42,977 nucleotides of DNA from Microbacterium resistens NBRC 103078 (GTDB lineage Bacteria > Actinomycetota > Actinomycetes > Actinomycetales > Microbacteriaceae). Positions 31,272 to 39,192 of the stretch are shown piece after piece; position 1 is the stretch's first letter, and each line of letters opens with the position of its first letter. The stretch is from the NCBI RefSeq assembly GCF_001552355.1, contig NZ_BCRA01000050.1:1-42977 (forward strand), read 5' to 3'. The position numbers and the translations under genes were made by a program. Below the pieces are notes generated by a model. It searched no databases and was not told the DNA's origin. It was given only the letters and a program-made list of their open reading frames with translations.

Positions 31272-32606
31272 ATGAACCCCGCAGAACTGCAGGATCACGT
31301 CTCCGGAACCGTGCTCACGGCGAAGGACACCGGGTGGGACGAGGCGCGTGCGTTCCACTCCGGACGAGGGGAGCCGGATGCGATCGTCCGCCCGGTGGAC
31401 GCGTCGGACGTCGCCGCCGCGGTGCGGATCGCCGCGGCGTCGGCGACACCCGTGGTCGTCCGCGGCGGCGGCCACAGCGCCTGGGCGCGCCTTCCCGGCG
31501 GCCTCGCGCTGGACCTCCGCGACCTCGACGACGTCGAGGTCGACGGGACGCTGGTGCGCATCGGGGGCGGCGCCACGTGGGGCGCCGTCGCGGAGGCGCT
31601 GGCGCCCCACGGGCTGGCCATCAGCTCCGGCGACACCCGGTCGGTCGGCGTCGGCGGGCTCACCCTCGGCGGCGGCATCGGGCTGATGGTGCGCGCATGG
31701 GGCCTCGCGGTCGACCAGCTCGTGGGCGCGCAGGTGGTGACGGCGACGGGCGAGATCGTCGAGACCACCGCGCAGGACCACCCGGACCTGTTCTGGGCGC
31801 TGCGGGGCGGCGGCGGCAACTTCGGCGTCGTCACTCGCTTCGACTTCCGCGCTCACGCGCTGCCCGGTGCGGTGCACGGGATTCTCACCGTCCCGCAGGA
31901 TCCTCGGCCGGCCCTGCGCGCGCTCCGCGACCTGCTGGCCGACGCGCCGCGAGAGCTGACCGCGTCGTACATGGACGTGCCGGCGATGGATCCGAGCGCC
32001 CCGGCGGGCGCATCGATCGTCGTCGTGTGGGCCGGCGACGACACCGCCGCGGCGGAGCGGGCGCTGGCCCCTCTGCGGGCGGTCTCCGGCGTCGAGGGCG
32101 AACTTCGGCGCGTGCGTTATGCGGACATCCTGGAGGAGATGCCGGGGGTGGACGAGACCGGGCAGGAGATGCCGGGGTTCGTCGGCGGGAACATGCTCGC
32201 CCGCGTCGTGGACGACGATCTCATCGACCGCCTCGTCGCGTTCCGGGCCGCCTATCCCGCCTCGGTCGTCTTCCTCCGTTCGCTCGGCGGCGCCTTCGCC
32301 GATGTCGCGCAGGAGGACACCCCCTTCCCGGCTCGTGACGCGACCATGTTCGTGATGGCAGGGGCCTTCGACATGCCGCAGTTCCTCGACGACGGGGAAC
32401 GCGAGCGGGTCCGCGCGGACTGGGCGGAGATCGCGGCACGGGGGTCCGGGATGTACGGCAACTTCATCGCGGACCCGATCCCGGGACTGGCCGAGCAGCT
32501 GTTCGCGCCGGCGGCGTGGGAGAGGCTGCGCGGGATCAAGCGCACGTGGGACCCGGAGAACCTCTTCTCCCGCAACCACAACATCGTCCCGGAGGGCGGG
32601 GCCTGA
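31272..32606 (+). CDS. FAD-linked oxidase, berberine-bridge-enzyme type
   Basis: A 444-residue flavoprotein of the PCMH/BBE family. The FAD-binding N-terminal half contains VVVRGGGHSAW, in which His68 is the usual site of 8-alpha-histidyl FAD attachment. GVGGLTLGGGIGLMVRAWGL and FWALRGGGGNFGVVTRF follow. The position that carries the second (cysteinyl) FAD link in bicovalent members reads GDTRSVG, without Cys, so a single covalent link is predicted. The C-terminus RIKRTWDPENLFSRNHNI is the BBE motif, slightly abridged here (KRTWDPENLFSRNHNI). Such enzymes oxidise sugars, alcohols or alkaloids with oxygen or another acceptor; the substrate is not known. There is no signal peptide. A strong bidirectional hairpin follows. 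Confidence 0.9.
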   Translation: MNPAELQDHVSGTVLTAKDTGWDEARAFHSGRGEPDAIVRPVDASDVAAAVRIAAASATPVVVRGGGHSAWARLPGGLALDLRDLDDVEVDGTLVRIGGGATWGAVAEALAPHGLAISSGDTRSVGVGGLTLGGGIGLMVRAWGLAVDQLVGAQVVTATGEIVETTAQDHPDLFWALRGGGGNFGVVTRFDFRAHALPGAVHGILTVPQDPRPALRALRDLLADAPRELTASYMDVPAMDPSAPAGASIVVVWAGDDTAAAERALAPLRAVSGVEGELRRVRYADILEEMPGVDETGQEMPGFVGGNMLARVVDDDLIDRLVAFRAAYPASVVFLRSLGGAFADVAQEDTPFPARDATMFVMAGAFDMPQFLDDGERERVRADWAEIAARGSGMYGNFIADPIPGLAEQLFAPAAWERLRGIKRTWDPENLFSRNHNIVPEGGA

Positions 32607-32646
32607 GCGTCGGGCGGTTCCGCCCTGGGGCGGGACCGCCCGACGC
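32607..32646. terminator. Bidirectional hairpin terminator
   Basis: GCGTCGGGCGGTTCCGCC (32607-32624) pairs with 32629-32646 over 18 pairs, one of them T-G, around loop CTGG. It starts directly after the stop of the FAD gene and lies 20 bp from the convergent gntR stop. Confidence 0.85.
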
Positions 32647-32666
32647 CGCCCGGGGTGGAACCGGGC

Positions 32667-33437
32667 TCATTCGGCGGCGCGCTCCTCCAGCTCGCGATCC
32701 CAGATCGAGCTCATCTCGGCCAGGGCCCGCTCGGTGATGAGCACCATGGCCTGTGCGGCCTTGTCGGCGTTGCCGGTCTGGATGGCGGTGGCGATGTCCA
32801 CGTGGTTCTGCAGCGCCTCGACGGCGGGATAGCGTGGCATGAGGTCGTACTGCGTGCGGCTGCGGAGCACCTCCTCGACGAGGTGATGCAGCTGCGCGAA
32901 CATCTCGTTGCCGCTCATCTCCAGCACCAGGCCGTGGAACTGCAGATCGAGGCGGACGAACTCGGCGGTGTCCCCGCGCTTGCCCGCGGCCCAGAGGCGC
33001 CCGGAAAGGCCGACGAGGTCGCTGGCCAGGTTCAGCGGTGCGCGGATGGCGGCCAACCGTGCCGCGGCGGGCTCGATCGCGCCGCGCAGCTCGGTGAGGG
33101 AGCGCAACTGCGCCACCCGGCTGGGGCCGGCCAGCCGCCAGCGGATCACCTGCAGGTCGTACGCGTTCCATGCCGTCGCCGGGAGGACCCGCACGCCGAC
33201 GCGGCGCTTCTGGGCTACGAGGCCGAGCGCCTCGAGCGCACGGAGCGCCTCGCGGACGACCGGACGGGAGACCTGGAAGCGGGTCTCCAGCGACTCCGTG
33301 GTGAAGGTGCTGTCCGCGGCGTACACGCCCCCGCAGATCTCGCGGCCGAGCGTGTCGAGCACGAGGTCTCGCAGATCGCCGGCCACGGCCGGGGCGGGCG
33401 CGGCCAGAGCGTCGCCGTACGGAGGGACCGTGTCCAT
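32667..33437 (-). CDS. FadR-type GntR regulator of the galactonate cluster (DgoR-like)
   Basis: A 256-residue GntR-family regulator from ATG 33437; the longer frame to 33524 would cover the promoters. The winged helix reads FTTESLETRFQVSRPVVREA and LRALEALGLVAQKRRVGVRV. An all-helical FCD ligand domain follows, with metal-site candidates in LDLQFHGLVLEMSGN and NHVDIATAIQ. WNAYDLQVIRWRL after the DNA-binding part parallels the WNYLDTDVLQWVL block of E. coli DgoR as I recall it. It is divergent from the importer-dgoD operon, with a FadR-like GTC-N-GAC palindrome between. It likely represses the cluster until D-galactonate, or a product of it, binds. The mRNA looks leaderless (TATGCT, 6 nt). Confidence 0.88.
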   Translation of the reverse strand: MDTVPPYGDALAAPAPAVAGDLRDLVLDTLGREICGGVYAADSTFTTESLETRFQVSRPVVREALRALEALGLVAQKRRVGVRVLPATAWNAYDLQVIRWRLAGPSRVAQLRSLTELRGAIEPAAARLAAIRAPLNLASDLVGLSGRLWAAGKRGDTAEFVRLDLQFHGLVLEMSGNEMFAQLHHLVEEVLRSRTQYDLMPRYPAVEALQNHVDIATAIQTGNADKAAQAMVLITERALAEMSSIWDRELEERAAE

Positions 33438-33443
33438 GAGGAG

Positions 33444-33449
33444 AGCATA
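33444..33449 (-). promoter_or_regulatory. -10 of a leaderless promoter for the gntR gene
   Basis: On the minus strand this reads TATGCT, 6 nt before the ATG at 33437. The expected -35 region overlaps the palindrome at 33471-33485. Confidence 0.55.
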
Positions 33450-33467
33450 TCTTTTTGACCCCGGGGA

Positions 33468-33497
33468 TTGATATGTCTGACTTATTCGGGTTACGGT
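33468..33497 (+). promoter_or_regulatory. Promoter of the galactonate operon
   Basis: TTGATA at 33468-33473, an 18-bp spacer and TACGGT at 33492-33497. The leader would be about 80 nt. The palindrome at 33471-33485 lies across the -35 and spacer. Confidence 0.55.
33471..33485. promoter_or_regulatory. FadR/GntR-type operator in the divergent promoter region
   Basis: ATATGTC-T-GACTTAT has 6 of 7 arm positions paired and the GTC-N-GAC core typical of FadR-subfamily sites. It covers the -35/spacer of the rightward promoter and the -35 area of the leftward one, so one bound dimer could repress both. Confidence 0.6.
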
Positions 33498-33585
33498 GAC
33501 GATTGAGCAGATGTAAAGCGGCATCTGCGCCCACCCGCACCCAGGGGAGCCGTCGCGAGGTTGCGCGGCTCAGGATGGAGTCACA

Positions 33586-34896
33586 GTGAAGTACGCATCG
33601 AAGCCCGCCCGCCTCGCCGCCGTGGCCGCGGTCGCCGTCGTCGCCGGAACGCTCGCCGGCTGCAGCACCGGATCCGCGGTGGACGAGAACGCCGACATCG
33701 ACGGGACCACCCTCCGCGTCACGCTCGTCAACCATGTGTGGACCGAGGCGATCAAGGAGCTGATCCCCGAGTTCGAGAAGGAGACCGGCGCCAAGGTCGA
33801 GGTCACGCAGCTGGCCGAGGACCAGCTCTCGGACCAGTACAACGTCAAGCTCAACGCCGGCACGGACGAGATCGACGTCATGATGTACCGCCCGCTCCAG
33901 GAGAACAAGCTGTTCGCCGGCAACGGGTATCTCGCCGATCTCACCGAGCTCGCCGAGGGCGACGAGGAGTGGGACTGGTCCGACTTCCAGGAGGGGCCGG
34001 CGTCCCTGACCTCCTACGAGGACGAGATCGTCGCCGTGCCGATCATCACCGAGCGCACCGTGCTGTACTACCGCAAGGACCTCCTCGCGGAGGCGGGCCT
34101 CGAGGTGCCGACGACGCTGGAGGAGCTGGACGCGGCCGCCGCCGCCATCCACGAGCGCCACCCGGACGTCGCCGGCTACATCGGCCGCACCGGCAAGTCG
34201 GCGGCGGTCACGCAGTTCAGCGCCTTCCTCTTCAGTGAGGGCGGCACGTGGATCGACGAGGACGGGAAGTCGGCGATCGGCAGCGACGAGGCGCGCAAGG
34301 CGTACGCCTTCTACGGCGACCTGATCCGCAATCACACCTCCGCGACGATCAACCCGGAGATGAGCTGGGCCGAGGCGTTCGCCGTCTTCCAGCAGGGCCA
34401 GGCCGCGTTCATCGCCGATGCGGACAGCCTGTACAAGAACATGACGGACCCGTCGCAGTCCACCGTCGCGGACCAGGTCGGCTTCGCGCCGTTCCCCGCC
34501 GGCTCTGCGGGCTCGAAGCCGTACAACGTCGCCGCGTGGGCGCTCGGGATCAACGAGACCTCGGAGAACCAGTCCGCGGCGTGGCAGTTCATCACCTGGG
34601 CGACCTCCAAGGAGATGACCGCGGAGCTCACCAAGCTCGGCGTGACCGGCGCCCGATCGTCGGTCTGGGAGGACGAGGACGCCACGGCCGACTACCCGAC
34701 CGAGCTGATCGAGGCCATCAAGGTCAACGGTGAGAACGGCGTCGGTCAGGACCGGCCGCTGGTGGTCCAGGTGGCGCAGGCGCGCGAGATCGTGGGGGAG
34801 CCCATCGTCGCCGCGATCGCCGGCGGGGACGTGGACGCGGCGGTCGATGCCGCGGACAAGGCCTTCGGGGACTTCCTCGTCGAGGACGCCGAGTAG
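33586..34896 (+). CDS. CUT1 ABC importer, extracellular binding lipoprotein
   Basis: A family-1 solute-binding lipoprotein of 436 residues. The signal ends in LAGCSTG, with the lipidated Cys at about residue 25. The mature part begins TTLRVTLVNHVWTEAIKELI and shows the usual KLNAGTDEIDVMMYRPLQ, FQQGQAAFIADADSL and PYNVAAWALGIN segments. The start is GTG 33586 with GGAG 5 nt upstream. Two permeases and dgoD follow, so the cargo is most likely D-galactonate or a galactonate-releasing compound; that is inferred from context. A 13-bp hairpin after the stop may make this gene more expressed than the permeases. Confidence 0.9.
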   Translation: MKYASKPARLAAVAAVAVVAGTLAGCSTGSAVDENADIDGTTLRVTLVNHVWTEAIKELIPEFEKETGAKVEVTQLAEDQLSDQYNVKLNAGTDEIDVMMYRPLQENKLFAGNGYLADLTELAEGDEEWDWSDFQEGPASLTSYEDEIVAVPIITERTVLYYRKDLLAEAGLEVPTTLEELDAAAAAIHERHPDVAGYIGRTGKSAAVTQFSAFLFSEGGTWIDEDGKSAIGSDEARKAYAFYGDLIRNHTSATINPEMSWAEAFAVFQQGQAAFIADADSLYKNMTDPSQSTVADQVGFAPFPAGSAGSKPYNVAAWALGINETSENQSAAWQFITWATSKEMTAELTKLGVTGARSSVWEDEDATADYPTELIEAIKVNGENGVGQDRPLVVQVAQAREIVGEPIVAAIAGGDVDAAVDAADKAFGDFLVEDAE

Positions 34897-34911
34897 ACAC
34901 GACCGACCGTC

Positions 34912-34942
34912 ACCGCGGCGGCCCCGCCCGGGCCGCCGCGGT
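34912..34942 (+). terminator. Hairpin between binding-protein and permease genes (attenuator-type)
   Basis: ACCGCGGCGGCCC (34912-34924) pairs perfectly with GGGCCGCCGCGGT (34930-34942) around CGCCC. It begins 15 nt after the binding-protein stop and ends 18 nt before the next ATG. Confidence 0.7.
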
Positions 34943-34960
34943 CCGATCCAGGGAGTCATC

Positions 34961-35905
34961 ATGACCGCTCTGCGCACTCCGGACGCCGTGCGCCCGCCCG
35001 AGGCGGTGAGCACGGGGGAGCGCTTCAGCCGCTGGGCCGATCGGCACCGCAAGTGGCTGTTCGCCGGCCCGTCCGTCGTCTTCACCGCGCTGTTGCTGGC
35101 CGTTCCGCTGGGATGGACGCTGTTCCTGAGCCTGACCGACGCGAAACGGTCCGTCCGCCGCGACTTCGACGTGATCGGACTCGGCAACTACGCGGACGTC
35201 CTCACGGACACCGAGCGCTTCTGGCCGTCCGTCTGGCGCACGTTCGCGTTCACGGGCGGGGCGCTGTTCTTCGAGCTCATCCTCGGGATGATCATCGCGC
35301 TGCTGCTGTGGAAGCCGTTCCGCGGGCAGGGCGTGGTGCGCACGATCGTCCTGCTGCCGCTGGTGGCGACCCCGGTCGCGGTCGGGATGATGTGGCGGCT
35401 GCTCTTCGAGCCGAACATCGGCTTCGTCAACGAGATGCTGGGGTGGGTGGGGATCCCGCCGCAGCCCTGGCTCGCGGACCCGGCCACCTCCCTGCCGACG
35501 CTGATCTTCGTCGACATCTGGCAGTGGACCCCGATGGTCGCGCTCATCCTCCTCGCGGGGCTCACGAGCCTCTCCGACGAGCCGCAGGAGGCGGCCCGGG
35601 TCGACGGCGCCAACGCCTGGCAGCGCTTCTGGTACATCACCGTGCCGCTCATGCGCCCGGTCATCATCGCGGCCGTCCTGCTGCGCGGGATCGACGCGCT
35701 GAAGACGTTCGACATCCTCTACGCGACCAAGGGCAAGGGCGGAGGGGCGTTCCACGATGTGGAGACGCTCAACGTCTACGCGTACGGCCTCAGCTTCGAC
35801 TACAACGAGTACGGCGTCGCCTCGGCCGTGCTGATCCTGTTCTTCCTGATCATCCTCGTCGTGATCTGGGTGCTCCAGATGCAGAGAAAGGGCAAGCAGT
35901 CATGA
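34961..35905 (+). CDS. CUT1 ABC importer permease 1 (MalF/UgpA-type)
   Basis: A 314-residue permease with six membrane segments. The first membrane segment is KWLFAGPSVVFTALLLAVPL. The EAA coupling loop is EPQEAARVDGANAWQRFWYI, then TVPLMRPVI. ATG 34961 has AGGGAG 5 nt upstream. It pairs with the next gene's product, which starts in its stop codon (ATGA). No ATPase gene is in the operon. CUT1 importers of this kind often share a general MsmK/UgpC-type ATPase encoded elsewhere. Confidence 0.92.
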   Translation: MTALRTPDAVRPPEAVSTGERFSRWADRHRKWLFAGPSVVFTALLLAVPLGWTLFLSLTDAKRSVRRDFDVIGLGNYADVLTDTERFWPSVWRTFAFTGGALFFELILGMIIALLLWKPFRGQGVVRTIVLLPLVATPVAVGMMWRLLFEPNIGFVNEMLGWVGIPPQPWLADPATSLPTLIFVDIWQWTPMVALILLAGLTSLSDEPQEAARVDGANAWQRFWYITVPLMRPVIIAAVLLRGIDALKTFDILYATKGKGGGAFHDVETLNVYAYGLSFDYNEYGVASAVLILFFLIILVVIWVLQMQRKGKQS

Positions 35906-36780
35906 CCGCCCTCGCCGACACTCGCACCGTCGTCACCGGCGGACGCCCGGCGCCGCGCCGGCGCCGCACGCGGCCCGGCTCCATCGGCCGGTTCCTCGGA
36001 CTGGCGCTGATCGTCCTGGCCTTCCTCGGCCCCATCGTGTGGATGGTGCTGGCCAGCTTCAAGCACAACGTCCAGATCTACGACGCGGCGCAGGCGCTGC
36101 TGTTCCAGCCGACGCTCGACAACTACGGGACGGTGTTCGACCCGCGGCGAGGGAACTACCTCGTCTACATCTGGAACTCGTTCTTCGTCGCGTTCATGGC
36201 GACGGCGCTGTCCCTGATCCTCGCGGTGCCCGCTGCCTATGCGATGAGCCGCTTCGTCATGGACAAGTCCGCCATGGTCGTGCTGCTGGCGAGGATCATC
36301 CCCGGGGTGAGCCTGCTCGTGCCGTGGTACTTCATCTTCGCCCAGCTGAAGATGACCGGCGGCTACATCCCGCTCATCCTGTCGCACATGTTCGTCTCGC
36401 TGCCGCTGATCCTCTACATCATGATGTCGTTCTTCGACCAGCTGCCGGAAGAGCTCGAGGAGTCGGCGCAGGTGGACGGGCTGACCGCGATCGGCGCGTT
36501 CTTCCGGATCACCCTCCCGCTGTCGGTCCCGGGCATCGCGACGGCGACAATCCTGTCGTTCATCTTCTCGTGGAACAACTTCATGTTCGCCCTCGTGCTG
36601 TCGGGGAACGCGACCAAGACGCTGCCGGTGGCGATCTTCGACTTCATCGGCTACGCGTCGATCGACTGGGGAGCCCTGATGGCGGCCTCGGTCGTCGTGA
36701 CCACGCCCATCATGCTCATCGCGCTGTTCACCCAGCGCTACATCGTCTCCGGCCTCACCGCCGGGGCCACGAAAGGTTGA
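35902..36780 (+). CDS. CUT1 ABC importer permease 2 (MalG/UgpE-type)
   Basis: A 292-residue permease with six membrane segments after an Arg/Pro-rich N-terminus of about 30 residues. The EAA loop is EELEESAQVDGLTAIGAFF, then RITLPLSVPGIATATILSF. FIFSWNNFMFALVLSG is a strongly conserved MalG-type block. It overlaps permease 1 by 4 nt, and dgoD starts 2 nt after its stop, so all are one transcript. Confidence 0.92.
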   Translation: MTALADTRTVVTGGRPAPRRRRTRPGSIGRFLGLALIVLAFLGPIVWMVLASFKHNVQIYDAAQALLFQPTLDNYGTVFDPRRGNYLVYIWNSFFVAFMATALSLILAVPAAYAMSRFVMDKSAMVVLLARIIPGVSLLVPWYFIFAQLKMTGGYIPLILSHMFVSLPLILYIMMSFFDQLPEELEESAQVDGLTAIGAFFRITLPLSVPGIATATILSFIFSWNNFMFALVLSGNATKTLPVAIFDFIGYASIDWGALMAASVVVTTPIMLIALFTQRYIVSGLTAGATKG

Positions 36781-36782
36781 CC

Positions 36783-37940
36783 ATGGCCGTGACCGGCGTC
36801 ATCTCCCGCGTGGAGTCGTTCCCCGTCGCCCCGCGCTGGCTGTTCGTGCGGATCGAGACCGACGACGGCCTGGTGGGCTGGGGCGAGGCGTCCCTCGAAG
36901 GCTACGTCGACGTGGTCCGCGCGGCCGTCGACCAGTTCGCCCTGACGCTGGTCGGCGCCGACCCGCGCCGCATCGAGGACCACTGGCAGGTGCTGACCAA
37001 GGGGCAGTTCTACCGCGGCGGGCCGGTCCTGGCCAGCGCCGTGTCCGGAGTGGATCAGGCGCTGTGGGACCTGCAGGGCAAGCGCCTGGGGGTGCCGGTG
37101 CACGAGCTGCTCGGCGGCGCCGTCCGTGACCGGATCCGCGCGTACGGCTGGGTGGGAGGGGACGACCCCGACGAGGTCGGCGACCACATCGCCGCCCAGC
37201 TGGAGGTCGGGCTCACCGCCGTGAAGATGAACGCCTCGGGACGGATGAGCCGCAACGGCTCGAAGTCGGAGCTCGACGCCGTCGTGGCGCGGGTCGCCAG
37301 GGCGCGGGAGGTGCTGGGGCCGGACCGCGACGTCGCCGTGGATCTGCACGGGCGTTTCACGCTCGGGACGGCACGCCGACTCGCATCGCTGCTGGAGCCC
37401 CTTCATCCGTTCTTCCTCGAGGAGCCGGTCGTGCCGGAGAACTCCCATGTGATCGAGCGGATGGTCGAGGCGACCACGATCCCCATCGCCACGGGGGAGC
37501 GGCTCTACAGCCGGCAGGAGTTCCTGCCCGCGCTCCAGGCCGGGATCGCGATCGGCCAGCCGGACCTCGCGCACGCGGGCGGCATCTCGGAGAGCCGCCG
37601 CATCGCCGCGCTCGCCGAGACCTTCGACGCCATGATCGCGCCGCACTGCCCGCTCGGGCCCCTGGCGCTCGCCGCGTGCCTGCAGGTCGGCTTCGCCACG
37701 CCGAACCACCTCATCCAGGAGCAGTCGATCGGGATCCACTACAACAAGGGCGCCGAGGTGCTCGACTACGTCGTGGACACCGAGCCGCTCCGCTTCGTGG
37801 ACGGCGGATTCGAACGGCTCACGGGGCCGGGACTGGGGATCGAGATCGACGAGCAGGCGGTGCGTGCCGCCGCAGGCCGGTGGGAGACGTGGCAGAACCC
37901 GGTGTGGCGGCACGCCGACGGCTCGATGGCGGAGTGGTGA
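36783..37940 (+). CDS. dgoD: D-galactonate dehydratase
   Basis: A 385-residue enolase-superfamily enzyme that dehydrates D-galactonate to 2-keto-3-deoxygalactonate (De Ley-Doudoroff pathway). Metal ligands are Asp187 (VAVDLHGRF), Glu213 (FLEEP) and Glu239 (ATGER). His189 next to the first ligand and His288 (APHCPLGPLALAACL) match the catalytic histidines of E. coli DgoD. Conserved phrases FYRGGPVL, GVDQALWDLQGK, YGWVGGD, SIGIHYNKGAE and the ending NPVWRHADGSMAEW all follow DgoD closely. No 2-keto-3-deoxygalactonate kinase or aldolase gene lies in the window. The next gene starts in its stop codon (GTGA). Confidence 0.92.
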   Translation: MAVTGVISRVESFPVAPRWLFVRIETDDGLVGWGEASLEGYVDVVRAAVDQFALTLVGADPRRIEDHWQVLTKGQFYRGGPVLASAVSGVDQALWDLQGKRLGVPVHELLGGAVRDRIRAYGWVGGDDPDEVGDHIAAQLEVGLTAVKMNASGRMSRNGSKSELDAVVARVARAREVLGPDRDVAVDLHGRFTLGTARRLASLLEPLHPFFLEEPVVPENSHVIERMVEATTIPIATGERLYSRQEFLPALQAGIAIGQPDLAHAGGISESRRIAALAETFDAMIAPHCPLGPLALAACLQVGFATPNHLIQEQSIGIHYNKGAEVLDYVVDTEPLRFVDGGFERLTGPGLGIEIDEQAVRAAAGRWETWQNPVWRHADGSMAEW

Positions 37941-38977
37941 GCACCGCGGTGGCCGGACGAGGGGCGCGGGACCCCGGGACGATGCGCGCGGTCGTCAAGC
38001 ACGGGCCGGGGCCGTCGGGCATCGCGGTGCAGGACCGGGAACGGCCGGTGGCCGGGCCAGGGGAGGCCGTCGTCGACGTCCGCGCGACGGGGATCTGCGG
38101 GACGGACGTGCACATCGCCCACGACGAGTACGCGCACCGGACGCCGGTCGTCCTGGGCCACGAGGTGCTGGGCGTCGTGAGCGCCGTCGGATCGGGCGAG
38201 GACGCCGACTGGATCGGGAGCGTCGTGGCGGTGGAGACCTACTTCTCCGCCTGCGAGCGCTGCGAGCAGTGCCGTGCGGGAAGGCGCAACCTCTGCGGGC
38301 TGCGCCGGTCGATCGGCTCGTTCCGCGACGGCGGGTTCGCGGAGCAGCTGCGCGTGCCGGTCCTCAACCTGCATCGCCTTCCGGAGACCCCCGGCGAGCT
38401 CGACGGCGTGCTCTCGGAGCCGCTGGCGTGCGTGGCGCAGTGCCTGCTGGACCCGCCGGTCGTGCAGCCCGGCGATCGTGTGCTGGTCACGGGACCGGGC
38501 GCGATGGGGCAGCTGGCCGCGCAGGTCGCGCGGGCGTGCGGGGGGATCGTGACGCTCGCGGGACTGCCCGCGGACGCGGAGCGGCTCGCCGTGGCGGCGG
38601 AGCTCGGGCTCGGCACCACGACCGAGGCACCTCCGACGGAGGCCTTCGACGTCGTGGTGGAGTGCTCCGGGGCCGCTCCCGCCGCAGCCGGAGCCCTGCG
38701 CGCCGCCCGCCGCGGCGGACGGTACGTGCAGGTCGGGATCTTCGGTCGCGACGTGACCTTGCCGTTCGACCTCGTCCTCTACAAGGAGCTCGTCGTGACG
38801 AGCGGCTTCGCGTCGACGCCCGCGTCGTGGCGCGCGGCGATGCGACTCATCGCGGCGGGCGCCGTCGTGCTGACGCCGCTCGTCACCCGCCGCGTCGGGA
38901 TCGAGGACTTCCGGGAGGCGCTGGACGCCGCCGAGCGCGGCGAGGGGCTGAAGACGGTGGTCGTCCCGGGCGGATGA
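37937..38977 (+). CDS. Zinc-dependent MDR dehydrogenase in the galactonate operon
   Basis: A medium-chain zinc dehydrogenase of up to 346 residues. Catalytic zinc ligands are Cys54 (GICGTDVH), His75-Glu76 (GHEVLG) and the Glu of LSEPLACV. The structural zinc is bound by Cys106, Cys109, Cys112 and Cys120. The nucleotide-binding Rossmann motif reads VLVTGPGAMGQLAAQVARA. GTG 37937 overlaps the dgoD stop; ATG 37982, giving 331 residues and beginning MRAVVKHG as in relatives, is an alternative. By context it may oxidise a sugar, lactone precursor or polyol that feeds galactonate formation. L-threonine or sorbitol dehydrogenase-like specificities cannot be excluded. Confidence 0.9.
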   Translation: MSTAVAGRGARDPGTMRAVVKHGPGPSGIAVQDRERPVAGPGEAVVDVRATGICGTDVHIAHDEYAHRTPVVLGHEVLGVVSAVGSGEDADWIGSVVAVETYFSACERCEQCRAGRRNLCGLRRSIGSFRDGGFAEQLRVPVLNLHRLPETPGELDGVLSEPLACVAQCLLDPPVVQPGDRVLVTGPGAMGQLAAQVARACGGIVTLAGLPADAERLAVAAELGLGTTTEAPPTEAFDVVVECSGAAPAAAGALRAARRGGRYVQVGIFGRDVTLPFDLVLYKELVVTSGFASTPASWRAAMRLIAAGAVVLTPLVTRRVGIEDFREALDAAERGEGLKTVVVPGG

Positions 38978-38991
38978 CGCGGTGGCCGCCC

Positions 38992-39177
38992 CGTTTCGTC
39001 TCGTCGCTGCGCTCCTCGCTCAACGACCGGGGGTGGCCCCTTTTCGGTCGGTGAGCGAGCGGAGCGAGTCGAAACGCGGTGACCCGGGGCTGGCGGCGTT
39101 TCGTCTCGGTGCTGCGCCCCTCGCTCAACGACCGGCGGTGCTTCTCGGTCGTTGAGCGAGCGGAGCGAGTCGAAACG
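38992..39177. repeat. Two tandem copies of a long imperfect palindrome
   Basis: Left arms begin at 38992 and 39097 (CGTTTCGTCTCG..., 38 bp, ending CTCGCTCAACGACCG). Right arms lie at 39045-39076 and 39146-39177 and end GAGCGAGTCGAAACG. Each unit folds as a long hairpin. The arms resemble the TTGAGCGAGCGGAGCGAG type of intergenic repeat known from many Microbacteriaceae. The block fills the gap between the convergent dehydrogenase and gnd genes, where it can terminate both transcripts. Confidence 0.85.
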
Positions 39178-39192
39178 CGGTGACCGGCGGGG

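Noticed and set aside
38992..39177. The repeats considered as a CRISPR array or att site
   Set aside because: The units are palindromic, few, unequal and without uniform spacers. No cas genes or integrase are present.
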